A DNA stretch of 64,000 bases. Origin: Bacillaceae bacterium. GTDB lineage: Bacteria > Bacillota > Bacilli > JACDOE01. Shown here in pieces: positions 1 to 7,406 of the stretch (position 1 is its first letter; each line of letters begins with the position of its first letter). Below the pieces are notes generated by a model, which was not told the DNA's origin, searched no databases, and saw nothing but the letters and a program-made list of their open reading frames with translations. The stretch covers positions 140,140 through 204,139 of the forward strand of contig JACDOE010000004.1 in the NCBI GenBank assembly GCA_017656255.1, read 5' to 3'. The position numbers and the translations under genes were made by a program.

Positions 1-401
1 TAGCTGGCCAGGACCTGATATCCCTCTGCTTTCAAATCTTTGACAGCCGTTTCGATGTCCGGCTTCCGGTCAATTGTCACCCATTTATGGGCACTCTGCG
101 TGACTTTTTTGTTGGGTTGAAAAGGTGCTGACCCTACCACAACCGATATATTCTGAATCCCGAACGCTTCCGCAGACCTCAGGACCGCCGCCTGATTATG
201 TCCGTCATCCACCGCTTCCAGTACGACGGACACATACCGGGTTCGCTCCTGCAATACCTGGTAAAGGCGTTTCAGGCGTTCGGGACGAATCATGCTCCAG
301 ACCGGTCGATCCTCTTCCCTGAGGTATCCTTCTTTAATCAATTGCTGGTAAAAGGCTTCAGCTTCTTCTTCCGACATTCTGGGAATCATCGGTTCACGCA
401 C
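1..401 (-). CDS. TrmH-family RNA 2'-O-methyltransferase, 5' part (runs off left edge)
   Basis: Reading the minus strand from a GTG at 401 gives an open frame to base 1, about 133 residues. An AAAGGGGG ribosome site lies 8 nt before the GTG. The protein has an N-terminal extension (MREPMIPRMSEEEAEAF) followed by PERLKRLYQVLQERTRYVSV, VVLEAVDDGHNQAAVLRSAE and AFGIQNISVVV. This is the substrate-binding start of SpoU/TrmH SPOUT enzymes, which methylate ribose 2'-OH groups using S-adenosylmethionine; the HNxxAVLRSAEAFG block is diagnostic. The cofactor-binding knot at the C-terminus lies outside the window, so tRNA Gm18 versus rRNA specificity cannot be decided. A downstream ATG at 389 is a less likely start. 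Confidence 0.85.
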   Translation of the reverse strand, partial: MREPMIPRMSEEEAEAFYQQLIKEGYLREEDRPVWSMIRPERLKRLYQVLQERTRYVSVVLEAVDDGHNQAAVLRSAEAFGIQNISVVVGSAPFQPNKKVTQSAHKWVTIDRKPDIETAVKDLKAEGYQVLAS

Positions 402-517
402 GATGGGTTCCCCCTTTCCGTTCGATAACGGTTCCGATAATTTTAACATTTGCCTCATTCAAGATACAACGGTCTGGCAAAAAAATCAATTTTTTATCCG
501 GAATACGTAGGATTGAA

Positions 518-1561
518 TCAGTATCGGTAAAAGATCACATCATGCCAGACGAAAGAAGGGAACTCCTTCATCGGGGTAAAACCGGGGGTTTCCGGCTCCC
601 CGCTTTTGAAATACCGAAGCGAGGTACAGGGTGAAACAAACCGCCCCGCATCACTCTGCCACTGCAGTTGACATCCTTTAAGAGCACCGGGATCTTCCGC
701 AGACAGAATGCGATAACCGCCTGCCTCATCACGGACGACAAAGTACGCCGTATCCCTCGACTCCCCGTATTGAACCTCATCCGTATTTTGCCTGTCAATG
801 TCATGTGTTGCCTGCCCGTATGGCAGAAGGACAAGCCATATATCCGATTTCTTCCCGCCTTTAATAAAATAGTATCCGTCTGCCCGGTAAACGGTGGTCC
901 CTTCCGGAAAAGTCCCCGTCCGATCGGCCAGCAACACATCTATATCCTGCTGGTTTCGGTATGATACGGGTTCAGTCAGTCTTTTTTCAATGGTAAAGGC
1001 TTTTTTAAGGAAAACCTTTTTGTCCAGGTCAACACCGGCTTTATGAGCAAAAAAGGGCTGTCCTTCAATCATCACCAGCTGTTTCCAGTCATCGAGCCAG
1101 ATCTCAACCTCATCTGATGCCTGGTGGTATTCATTCAGTTCCATCCGTAACAGATTTTTAATTCCGGGCGGGACCGTATAATGTTTGCGATCCGAAATCA
1201 CCATGACCGCATTATCGGAAAAACCGCCTTTCCTACCAGAATAAATGTCGATCGCCATCTCCGTGAATTCCGCACGATTAACCCTTATATAATATGAATC
1301 TCCCTCAAGCATCTGCCGGTCCGGTGGAAATTGTTCCTTTATGAATGATGCTTCTTCAATCTCCTGCATGATTTTCTTAATCCAGTCCCGGTCACGAATA
1401 CGGATGATCTCTTCTTGCAACAGGTTTCCGTTTCTTTTTACGATTTCAATTTCCGTCACCGGGCTGAACAGGTGCGATTGGTCCAGGTTCAGAAAGATTG
1501 CGATGAGTAATATGCCGATAATCAATATGATAAATGGCTTCCCCTGACGTAAAGACTCCAT
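518..1561 (-). CDS. Membrane-anchored protein with a ligand-less Rieske-like C-terminus
   Basis: This 347-residue protein is not one I recognise. The ATG at 1561 is chosen because AAGGAG lies 8 nt upstream; a GTG at 1567 is possible. One hydrophobic helix (about residues 10-25) anchors a large extracytoplasmic part. Near the C-terminus the run YFVVRDEAGGYRILSAEDP, then GCQLQWQSDAGRFVSPC, then a YFKSGE...PG turn follows the spacing of a Rieske [2Fe-2S] domain (C-x-H...C-P-C-x-x-H...G...PG). The two ligand histidines are replaced (CQL, CTSL) while the cysteines remain, so a cluster is unlikely. It sits downstream of the sigma/anti-sigma pair in the same orientation and may be part of that operon. 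The function is unknown. Confidence 0.75.
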   Translation of the reverse strand: MESLRQGKPFIILIIGILLIAIFLNLDQSHLFSPVTEIEIVKRNGNLLQEEIIRIRDRDWIKKIMQEIEEASFIKEQFPPDRQMLEGDSYYIRVNRAEFTEMAIDIYSGRKGGFSDNAVMVISDRKHYTVPPGIKNLLRMELNEYHQASDEVEIWLDDWKQLVMIEGQPFFAHKAGVDLDKKVFLKKAFTIEKRLTEPVSYRNQQDIDVLLADRTGTFPEGTTVYRADGYYFIKGGKKSDIWLVLLPYGQATHDIDRQNTDEVQYGESRDTAYFVVRDEAGGYRILSAEDPGALKGCQLQWQSDAGRFVSPCTSLRYFKSGEPETPGFTPMKEFPSFVWHDVIFYRY

Positions 1562-1608
1562 TGGCACAGCTCCTTTTCTTATGCTTCCTGACCCGCCGTA
1601 GTGAACAG

Positions 1609-2952
1609 TTACTTTACTTTTATTTTCGCCGGTTCACCCAGCAGATGCGGATAGTCATTCAACCGGAAAGTCAATGGACTGGCGTATGATTCATTTGCCA
1701 GCATGATTCCTGATTCTTGCAGCCCGTCATCACTGCGGGTTGAGCCATAGAATGACCGGGTATCATGTGTTCTCCCCTCTGCATCTTGAAACTGGTGTTC
1801 AAACATATTTAGTGTAAGGCTTTGAAATGACTCATCCATATCCACAAAGAACGTAAGGCCCATACCGGTCATTACCACTTTTTTCATTCGCCCGTCTTCC
1901 GGGGCTTTTAAGATTTTTTCCTCTTCTAAATCAACCACCACGTCCAGTTGATCTTTCGGCAGGGCCCGAATCGCACTGAACTGGAGATACAGGGATTCCG
2001 GCTTTTTAAAATAATTGCTTTGAAAATAAATAATACGTCGGTGCTCATCCGGGTGGCTCGCCGTGATACCGTTAATAATCGTACCCCAGGTCTCCCCCGT
2101 TTCGTCCACCAGTTCCAGATCTTCAAACCCAAATATTTTATAGGTGTTTTCTTCAGGAAACGCAATGTGAACCCCGATACGAGTCGGGAACACTTCCATT
2201 TTATCAAAAACAATTTTTTGATTTTCAATGTTGAGGGTCCGGTTCAACTCGTAGGTTTCTTTCTTCCCTTCAAATTTGGAGTGGTCGATGGTAATCGGAA
2301 ACTCCCAGGTGGACGGAAGGGTTTCGGCACTCTTGTAGTTAGCCCCTTTCTTAACATGAGCCCGAAGGGTCATCTTCTCCGGCACAGGCTCGTCGTTAAA
2401 ATAAAACCTCATTTCATTCGTCCAGCGACCGTTTTCTTTTTCTTGATCCCGAACGGGACGTGCATAGGACATACTGACCTGCATCTCTTTACCCTGTTCA
2501 TTCAACAGATCGATCACATAGAGATCGAGATTACCATCGGAGTCATCCGTTTCAATCGTATAAAAAACAACCATTTGTTCCTCGTCCACAATCGCCGAAT
2601 CAAGCGTGATTTTGATGCCATCATGTTCATCTGATACACCGATGGGCTGGACAAATTCATTTTCGATGGCCGAGACCAGGCCTTTATCAAAACGGACCAG
2701 TTCGACAATCTTTTCCATGCCCGGAATGTTGCTGACATAAGCGGCAAAAACGGGAGATACCCGCACCAGCGTCAGAAACAATAACACCAGGACCGCTGCC
2801 GCCACTGTTCCGGTCCATTTCGGCGACACTCTGCGCCGGGATTTGGCCCGCCTCATGCCGTTTCGAATGGCCACATCAATGGTATCAGGCACTTCCACTG
2901 AATCATAGTGCTCTCGTAATCGGTTTAACTCATGGTCTATCCGGTCATTCAC
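1609..2952 (-). CDS. Anti-sigma factor, DUF4179-type transmembrane protein
   Basis: The 447-residue protein has a cytoplasmic N-terminus (about residues 1-45, MNDRIDHELNRLREHY...), one transmembrane helix (about 47-66, AAAVLVLLFLTLVRV) and a long extracytoplasmic region. FAAYVSNIPGMEKIVELVR directly after the helix is typical of DUF4179 proteins, which are membrane anti-sigma factors partnered with ECF sigma factors. The start is GTG at 2952 with AGGAGG 8 nt upstream. It overlaps the sigma gene by 8 bp, so the two are translationally coupled. By family knowledge it should hold the sigma factor inactive until an envelope signal triggers its proteolysis. The signal cannot be read from sequence. 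Confidence 0.85.
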   Translation of the reverse strand: MNDRIDHELNRLREHYDSVEVPDTIDVAIRNGMRRAKSRRRVSPKWTGTVAAAVLVLLFLTLVRVSPVFAAYVSNIPGMEKIVELVRFDKGLVSAIENEFVQPIGVSDEHDGIKITLDSAIVDEEQMVVFYTIETDDSDGNLDLYVIDLLNEQGKEMQVSMSYARPVRDQEKENGRWTNEMRFYFNDEPVPEKMTLRAHVKKGANYKSAETLPSTWEFPITIDHSKFEGKKETYELNRTLNIENQKIVFDKMEVFPTRIGVHIAFPEENTYKIFGFEDLELVDETGETWGTIINGITASHPDEHRRIIYFQSNYFKKPESLYLQFSAIRALPKDQLDVVVDLEEEKILKAPEDGRMKKVVMTGMGLTFFVDMDESFQSLTLNMFEHQFQDAEGRTHDTRSFYGSTRSDDGLQESGIMLANESYASPLTFRLNDYPHLLGEPAKIKVK

Positions 2953-3472
2953 GTGGCGTTCCTCCTTTCTCGCCCAGTTCTCTTCTGAGAAACTGCAACC
3001 CTTTGTTCAGCCAGGTTTTGATCGTCCCCTCGGGGTGATCCAGCACCTGTGCGATCTCTTTAATTTTAAAATCCTGAAAATATTTGAGAATAATGACCTG
3101 TTTGACCTGTTCATCCAGTTGATCGACCGCCTGCTGTATCTCAATGATCTCAAAATCACCCTGGTTTCGTGGATGATCATTGTTTGTTATATCGGAAAGG
3201 GGGGTGACGTGTTTCCTTTTTCGAAGCTCATTGTTACAATAATTGATCATAATTCGGACCAGCCAGGTTCCGGCGTACTCGGGTTGTTTGACCCGCCGAA
3301 TGTTTCGATAGGCCCGAAACGTCACTTCCTGAATGGCGTCCAGCGCATCCTGTTCGTTCTTGAAGTAGGCATACGCGATGCGGTACAGTTGTTCCCGGCG
3401 AGCGTGAACAAAGGAATAGAACGCCTGTTCATCCCCCTTTTTTGCCCTGATAACCAGCATTTCTTCATTCAC
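2945..3472 (-). CDS. ECF RNA polymerase sigma factor (SigV/SigW-like group)
   Basis: This is a 175-residue sigma-70 family protein of the extracytoplasmic-function class. Region 2 covers about residues 5-75 (AFYSFVHARREQLYRIAYAY, DALDAIQEVTFRAYRNI). Region 4 covers about 115-165 (QVKQVIILKYFQDFKIKEIA, HPEGTIKTWLNKGL), a helix-turn-helix that reads the -35 box. I prefer the GTG at 3472: GAGAGGA lies just upstream, whereas the ATG at 3502 has no ribosome site and lies at the expected transcription start of an ECF-like promoter. It is followed, with an 8-bp overlap, by its membrane anti-sigma partner. Confidence 0.88.
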   Translation of the reverse strand: MNEEMLVIRAKKGDEQAFYSFVHARREQLYRIAYAYFKNEQDALDAIQEVTFRAYRNIRRVKQPEYAGTWLVRIMINYCNNELRKRKHVTPLSDITNNDHPRNQGDFEIIEIQQAVDQLDEQVKQVIILKYFQDFKIKEIAQVLDHPEGTIKTWLNKGLQFLRRELGEKGGTPRE

Positions 3473-3502
3473 ACGGATCCTCTCCCGTCTCTTTCTACCC
3501 AT

Positions 3503-3532
3503 TAGACACGGGAAATCGTGAAAAAGTTTTAT
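3503..3532 (-). promoter_or_regulatory. Candidate ECF-type autoregulatory promoter
   Basis: On the minus strand AAAAC (3526-3530) is followed after 17 nt by TGTCTA (3503-3508). This resembles the AAC / CGTC(TA) pattern of ECF promoters. Transcription would start near 3495-3500, which supports the GTG at 3472 as the sigma start. It is a weak two-box match only. Confidence 0.4.
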
Positions 3533-3625
3533 TTTTTTAAAATTAGATTATAGATTGAAAATGGTATGTTACGATGTGAGCAGATGGGTATCGTGGTTAT
3601 CTATTTTTTTATAGGAGGCATCATT

Positions 3626-4147
3626 ATGAAACGTGTTGTTATGATCTCTTTACTCCTGTTGCTTGCACTTTCACTGGTTACAGGCTGTATGAATCGTGTA
3701 GGGGATACAGCATACAGGGCGTTAACCCAGGAAGAAATTGACCGGTTTGTCCGGGAAGAGCATATTGAACCACTGTCCATTGAAACCGCTGCTGATACAA
3801 CTGTTATTTTGCATGACAGGGGGATCTATTACCTGTCCAAACATAATGATCAACTGATCAAAAACCATTCACAGTGGGGAAGTACCGGCAGAAAAGTCAA
3901 AACTGGGATGACCCGCACGGGTAGCCCTCATGTGTTTGTGATAATCAATGATGAAACTTTGTTAAAAGACGCCTATCTGGTGGAAGCGGTTTTTGGGGAT
4001 GGAAACAGTGTATCCGAGTTGACGAAAGGGAATCGGGGATTTGTGTTGTTTTATGATAAGAATCAAACAAATTTAAGTATACGCGGCAATTGGGAATTAA
4101 ACATTTATGATGAGAAAGAAGAGGTTATTTATTATGACACATTTTAG
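3626..4147 (+). CDS. Predicted lipoprotein of unknown function
   Basis: The 173-residue protein begins at ATG 3626, preceded by AGGAGG with 6-7 nt spacing; an upstream in-frame ATG at 3566 lacks a ribosome site. It has a lipoprotein signal peptide, MKRVVMISLLLLLALSLVTG, with Cys21 in an LVTGC lipobox, so it should be lipid-anchored on the outer face of the membrane. The rest is a soluble domain with alternating beta-like stretches and no motif I recognise. It is transcribed away from the ECF sigma operon, and sigma-driven control is possible but not shown. Confidence 0.75.
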   Translation: MKRVVMISLLLLLALSLVTGCMNRVGDTAYRALTQEEIDRFVREEHIEPLSIETAADTTVILHDRGIYYLSKHNDQLIKNHSQWGSTGRKVKTGMTRTGSPHVFVIINDETLLKDAYLVEAVFGDGNSVSELTKGNRGFVLFYDKNQTNLSIRGNWELNIYDEKEEVIYYDTF

Positions 4148-4230
4148 CTTTCTCAATGGAGGAACGATACCAGAGGCAGACAGGTTTGTTGAGTCTTGTT
4201 TATTGTCCATGTGTTAAAGTTGTCCCCATC

Positions 4231-4260
4231 TCGAACTCCGACAGCTTTTTGAGATATAAT
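4231..4260 (+). promoter_or_regulatory. Candidate sigma-A promoter of the glutaredoxin-like gene
   Basis: A perfect TATAAT lies at 4255-4260 with a poor -35 candidate (TCGAAC, 4231-4236) 18 nt upstream. It is about 40 nt before the translation start of the UGA-containing gene. Confidence 0.4.
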
Positions 4261-4296
4261 GCAGACAAAGACATCCTTACAAAAAGGAGTGACATC

Positions 4297-4572
4297 GTGA
4301 TGGCCAAACCAAACGTCACCGTCTATACAAGGCCCACCTGAACAGACTGCCATGCGCTGAAAGAGTTTCTTTCACATCACCAGATAGAATTTCAAGAAAT
4401 TGATCTCGGCACTCAACCTGAAAAAGAGGACGAATTGAAACAGAAAACCGGAACCCTTATTGTTCCGGCTATTGTGGTAGAGCAGCGTACATTTCTGGGA
4501 CTTTTTAATAAAAGTAACGTTTTCATCGGCTTTGAACAGAACAGGTCTGAAATTGAAGCCCTGTTGCTGTAA
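4297..4572 (+). CDS. Glutaredoxin-like protein with in-frame UGA at the first catalytic Cys (candidate selenoprotein)
   Basis: AAGGAG (4284-4289) precedes adjacent in-frame GTG (4297) and ATG (4300) starts. Translation gives MAKPNVTVYTRPT, then UGA (4339-4341), then TDCHALKEFLSHHQIEFQEI and a full glutaredoxin fold with the cis-proline segment (GTLIVPAIVV) and a helical C-terminus, ending at TAA 4570-4572. The total is about 90 codons, the usual length for one-domain Grx-like proteins. UGA stands exactly where the N-terminal catalytic Cys of YTRPT-C-x-x-C belongs, which would give a U-T-D-C redox motif. The frame stays open for 76 codons after UGA and a SECIS-like hairpin follows at the right distance. 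Read conventionally, it is a gene broken by one nonsense change (TGC or TGT to TGA). I favour selenocysteine, but selA/selB/selC cannot be seen in this window. Confidence 0.6.
4339..4374 (+). promoter_or_regulatory. UGA codon plus candidate bacterial SECIS hairpin
   Basis: After the UGA (4339-4341), a perfect 6-bp stem TGAAAG (4358-4363) / CTTTCA (4369-4374) encloses the loop AGTTT (4364-4368). The loop starts 22 nt after the UGA, and G and U occupy its second and third positions. Bacterial SECIS elements are short hairpins inside the coding region, typically with the apical loop roughly 16-37 nt after UGA and a G near the loop start, where SelB binds. Confidence 0.5.
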
Positions 4573-4609
4573 AGGAACGTTTATCCGATGAATGAAACGA
4601 GAGGTTCAT

Positions 4610-5056
4610 ATGATTCCAATAAAATCTTGTCTGGAAAACACTTCTTTCTCATACGAACTGATTAACCATGACACTCCCATCCGCTCGGCTCAGGAAGGGG
4701 CGGACATCTTTGGGATTGAGATCGGCCAGACCGCCCCGGCACTCATCGTCAAAAAAGATACCGAATTCTTGGGGCTCATCGTATCGGGAGGGCACCCGAA
4801 GACCGATTTTAAACAAGTAGCGGCACAACTGGGATGTTCAAGCCTGAAACTGGCAAATCCGAATGAAGTCAAACAGGTGACCGGTTTCGAGCCGGGAAAT
4901 GTTCCCCTGATCGGGCTAACGATACCCTGTGCCGTTGATCAACGACTTCTGGCCTATTCGTTTGTCTACGGCGGAACCGGGAACCCAACCTGCACCTTAA
5001 AAATAGAGCCGAAGGCGTTGCTTGAACTGAATCAGGTGATCACCACGCTAAAATGA
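4610..5056 (+). CDS. YbaK/ProX-type aminoacyl-tRNA deacylase
   Basis: From ATG 4610 (GAGAGG 5 nt upstream) this encodes 148 residues of the YbaK/ProX fold, whose members hydrolyse mischarged aminoacyl-tRNAs in trans. Features seen are a helical N-terminus (LINHDTPIRSAQEGADIFGI), an IGQTAPALIVKKDTEFLGLI strand pair containing the usual lysines, DFKQVAAQLGCSSLKLA, then TGFEPGNVPLIGL and a C-terminal VYGGTGNPTCTLKI. The TGFEPGxVPPxG pattern is typical of the family, here with one proline lost. The stop overlaps an out-of-frame ATG of the next reading frame and the glycosylase gene follows within 50 nt, so co-transcription is likely. Confidence 0.85.
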   Translation: MIPIKSCLENTSFSYELINHDTPIRSAQEGADIFGIEIGQTAPALIVKKDTEFLGLIVSGGHPKTDFKQVAAQLGCSSLKLANPNEVKQVTGFEPGNVPLIGLTIPCAVDQRLLAYSFVYGGTGNPTCTLKIEPKALLELNQVITTLK

Positions 5057-5100
5057 ACGCTATTTCAAATTATCATGACACGACAGAGAGGCGAGTCGAT

Positions 5101-5772
5101 ATGACCCGAACATTAACCTTTCATCCGGAAGATAAACAACTGCAAACACTGATCACATCTGATCCGCAACTGGGCAAGTTGATCACAACGGTGGGACCGT
5201 ATTCCCTTACGCTGCAGCAGAACTATTTTGAAGAGTTGTGTAAAAAAATCATTGGTCAGCAACTTTCGGTCAGAGCTGCAGGGACCATCTGGAGCCGGGT
5301 ATCGAGCCTGTACACCAATTGTAATCCGGACGCCATCATGGCAGTGTCGGAAACGGATCTGAGAAAAGCCGGCGTATCCCGTCCGAAAATCGTATATCTG
5401 CGGGATCTGGCTGAGAAAGTTGCCGGAGGCGAACTGGAATTAGAAATACTGGATCAACTGGAGGATGAAAAGGTGATTGAGGTCCTGACCGGGGTCAAGG
5501 GAATCGGGCGCTGGACCGCAGAAATGTTTTTGATCTTTTCCCTTGGCAGACTCAATGTGTTCTCCCATGCCGATGTCGGATTACAGAGAGCGGTCAAATG
5601 GCTCTACCGCACGGAAACAATGGAACCTTCCCTTTGTGAAAATTGGTCGCCTTATAAAACGATGGCTTCTTTATATTTGTGGGAAATTATCAACCGCGAT
5701 TATATTCACCAGTATGCGGATATCGATGAATTGACCGGGGCGTCCCAGCGTAACATGAGATCAAAATTTTGA
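5101..5772 (+). CDS. AlkA-like DNA-3-methyladenine glycosylase II
   Basis: The 223-residue protein starts at ATG 5101, preceded by AGAGGCGAG. It contains the helix-hairpin-helix-GPD core: KKIIGQQLSVRAAGTIW early, LTGVKGIGRWTAEMFLIFSL as the hairpin, and a following HADVGLQRAV that carries the catalytic aspartate. This family excises alkylated bases such as 3-methyladenine in base excision repair. It lacks the N-terminal Ada-like or TATA-fold extension of E. coli AlkA, matching the short Bacillus/archaeal type. It lies between the deacylase and a DNA methyltransferase on the same strand. Confidence 0.88.
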   Translation: MTRTLTFHPEDKQLQTLITSDPQLGKLITTVGPYSLTLQQNYFEELCKKIIGQQLSVRAAGTIWSRVSSLYTNCNPDAIMAVSETDLRKAGVSRPKIVYLRDLAEKVAGGELELEILDQLEDEKVIEVLTGVKGIGRWTAEMFLIFSLGRLNVFSHADVGLQRAVKWLYRTETMEPSLCENWSPYKTMASLYLWEIINRDYIHQYADIDELTGASQRNMRSKF

Positions 5773-5857
5773 TCTTCTTTATCGAACATATGTTTGTTAT
5801 ACTGTTCATAGACACTTGAACAGGGACGCCTGCATAGAGGCAGGAGTGGCGATAAAG

Positions 5858-7330
5858 ATGCTGACACAAAAAAGAGCACTGGGTAAATATGCAACACCGA
5901 TTAAAACCGTCGATTATATGGTAGACAAAGTTCTTGAGCATATTGCCGACATCAACCATCCTGTTATTCTGGACCCGGCCGTGGGAGACGGTGTCTTTGT
6001 CGATCGTTTGATACATAAGGGCATTGATCCGTCTTTTATCCATGCCTTTGATATTGATCCTGAAGTAGTGGAAAAGAACCGGCACCGTTTACCCCTTATC
6101 ACGATACAGGACTTTCTCCTCGCTGATGCATCTCAATATGATGTCATAATCGGAAACCCGCCCTATAAATCCAAAAGACAGAGTTCCTATATCAAAGCAA
6201 ACAGACTGAGACTGGAAAAACAGTTTGCGGAGATCGGGGTACAAAACCTCTACGCCATGTTTATTTATCAGGCTTTTCAACAGTTAAAAGAAGGCGGTTT
6301 ATTATGTTTTATCGTCCAGGACTCTTTCTTGACCAATGTCTATTACACAAAATTTCGCCGTTTTTTGCTGGATAACAGCCTGATCAAAGAAATCCTGCTT
6401 GCGCCGCGTGATCTGTTTCACCATACCGATGCTGATGTCCGAACCGCGATCCTGACGCTGGAGAAATGTACCGGCAAGGAAAACGAAGATATGAGAAGAA
6501 ACAACGTGATGCGGCTGGTTGACCGTCTTCAGGATGAAGATGAATATGATCACCCGCCGGATAACAAAGTCCAGCTTTGCCGGCAGAATTACTTTTGCCA
6601 GATGGAACATTACAATTTCTTTGTGAATGTTCCATTAAGCGTCATTCATACAACACTTGAAACCCCGTTAAAACTGGGGGACGTGACGGAGGGTGGTACC
6701 GGTATTTCAACGGGACATGACGCCCGGTTTTTAAGGAAAGCGGATGACATACCGGAGAATGAACAGGGCAACTGGGTCCCTTTTTACAAGAATGGCGGCA
6801 AAAAGGATGCGTGGTATTACGAGACCCCTTATCGCATTCACAAAGACTGGCAAACACCGAGTACGATATATCGTGATTTTATGGCACGCAATGCGTCCTG
6901 CTATTTTCGAGAAGGTATTACCTGCTCGTCGATGGGAATCGAGTTCTCCGCTGCGTACCTGCCGGAAGGCTGTTTGTTCGGGGTTAACGCCAATCTGTTT
7001 ACCAGAAATCGTGATGATCTGTTTTATATACTGGCCTTTTTAAACAGTCATCTGGCCAAATATATTCTGCGTGCCGTATTTAATCGGACCAATATGATAA
7101 CGGCCGGTTATGTGAAACGGCTTCCGTATATTGAACCGGATCGGGTAATAAAACAGGAAGTGGTCCGGATCTCGAAGTATCTGGTGGAACAACGGATGAA
7201 GGACCGGGAGTTTCCCTATGCACGATACCAGAAGAAGATTGACCGGTTGTTTTATGAGATTTATCAGATTCCCGAGGAAGATCGACCGGTGATTGATGTG
7301 TTTTGTGAAGGGATGTTTGAGCGGTTATAG
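5858..7330 (+). CDS. Orphan N6-adenine DNA methyltransferase (Eco57I/TaqI class)
   Basis: From ATG 5858 the product is 490 residues; a TTG at 5816 in frame has no ribosome site, and a GTG at 5846 is possible. The SAM-binding motif I is VILDPAVGDGVFVDRL, with the expected acidic residue in HAFDIDPEVVEKN, and the catalytic motif IV is DVIIGNPPYKSKRQ (NPPY), which identifies an N6-adenine methylase. The C-terminal half (from about residue 260: LKLGDVTEGGTGISTGHDAR, FGVNANLF, LAFLNSHLAKYIL) looks like the TaqI-type target recognition domain. No N-terminal nuclease domain is present, and no restriction gene lies next to it. It may be a solitary regulatory or immunity methylase, or the remnant of a type II/IIG system. 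Confidence 0.88.
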   Translation: MLTQKRALGKYATPIKTVDYMVDKVLEHIADINHPVILDPAVGDGVFVDRLIHKGIDPSFIHAFDIDPEVVEKNRHRLPLITIQDFLLADASQYDVIIGNPPYKSKRQSSYIKANRLRLEKQFAEIGVQNLYAMFIYQAFQQLKEGGLLCFIVQDSFLTNVYYTKFRRFLLDNSLIKEILLAPRDLFHHTDADVRTAILTLEKCTGKENEDMRRNNVMRLVDRLQDEDEYDHPPDNKVQLCRQNYFCQMEHYNFFVNVPLSVIHTTLETPLKLGDVTEGGTGISTGHDARFLRKADDIPENEQGNWVPFYKNGGKKDAWYYETPYRIHKDWQTPSTIYRDFMARNASCYFREGITCSSMGIEFSAAYLPEGCLFGVNANLFTRNRDDLFYILAFLNSHLAKYILRAVFNRTNMITAGYVKRLPYIEPDRVIKQEVVRISKYLVEQRMKDREFPYARYQKKIDRLFYEIYQIPEEDRPVIDVFCEGMFERL

Positions 7331-7406
7331 GATTGGGAATCTAATAATCCGTATGTATCATGAAACTTTTTCCTTTTTTATGACGTTTAATAAAATGGTG
7401 ATCATA

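Noticed and set aside
125..428. Plus-strand open frames at the left edge
   Set aside because: They lie opposite the TrmH-family gene, whose minus-strand translation has clear family motifs.
1948..2634. Long plus-strand open frame of 228 codons opposite the anti-sigma gene
   Set aside because: It is antisense to a well-supported DUF4179 gene, has no ribosome site and its protein has no recognisable features.
7293..7406. Extended start of the anchored protein gene at ATG 7293
   Set aside because: It would overlap the methylase end out of frame and has no ribosome site; the membrane helix begins after 7407.
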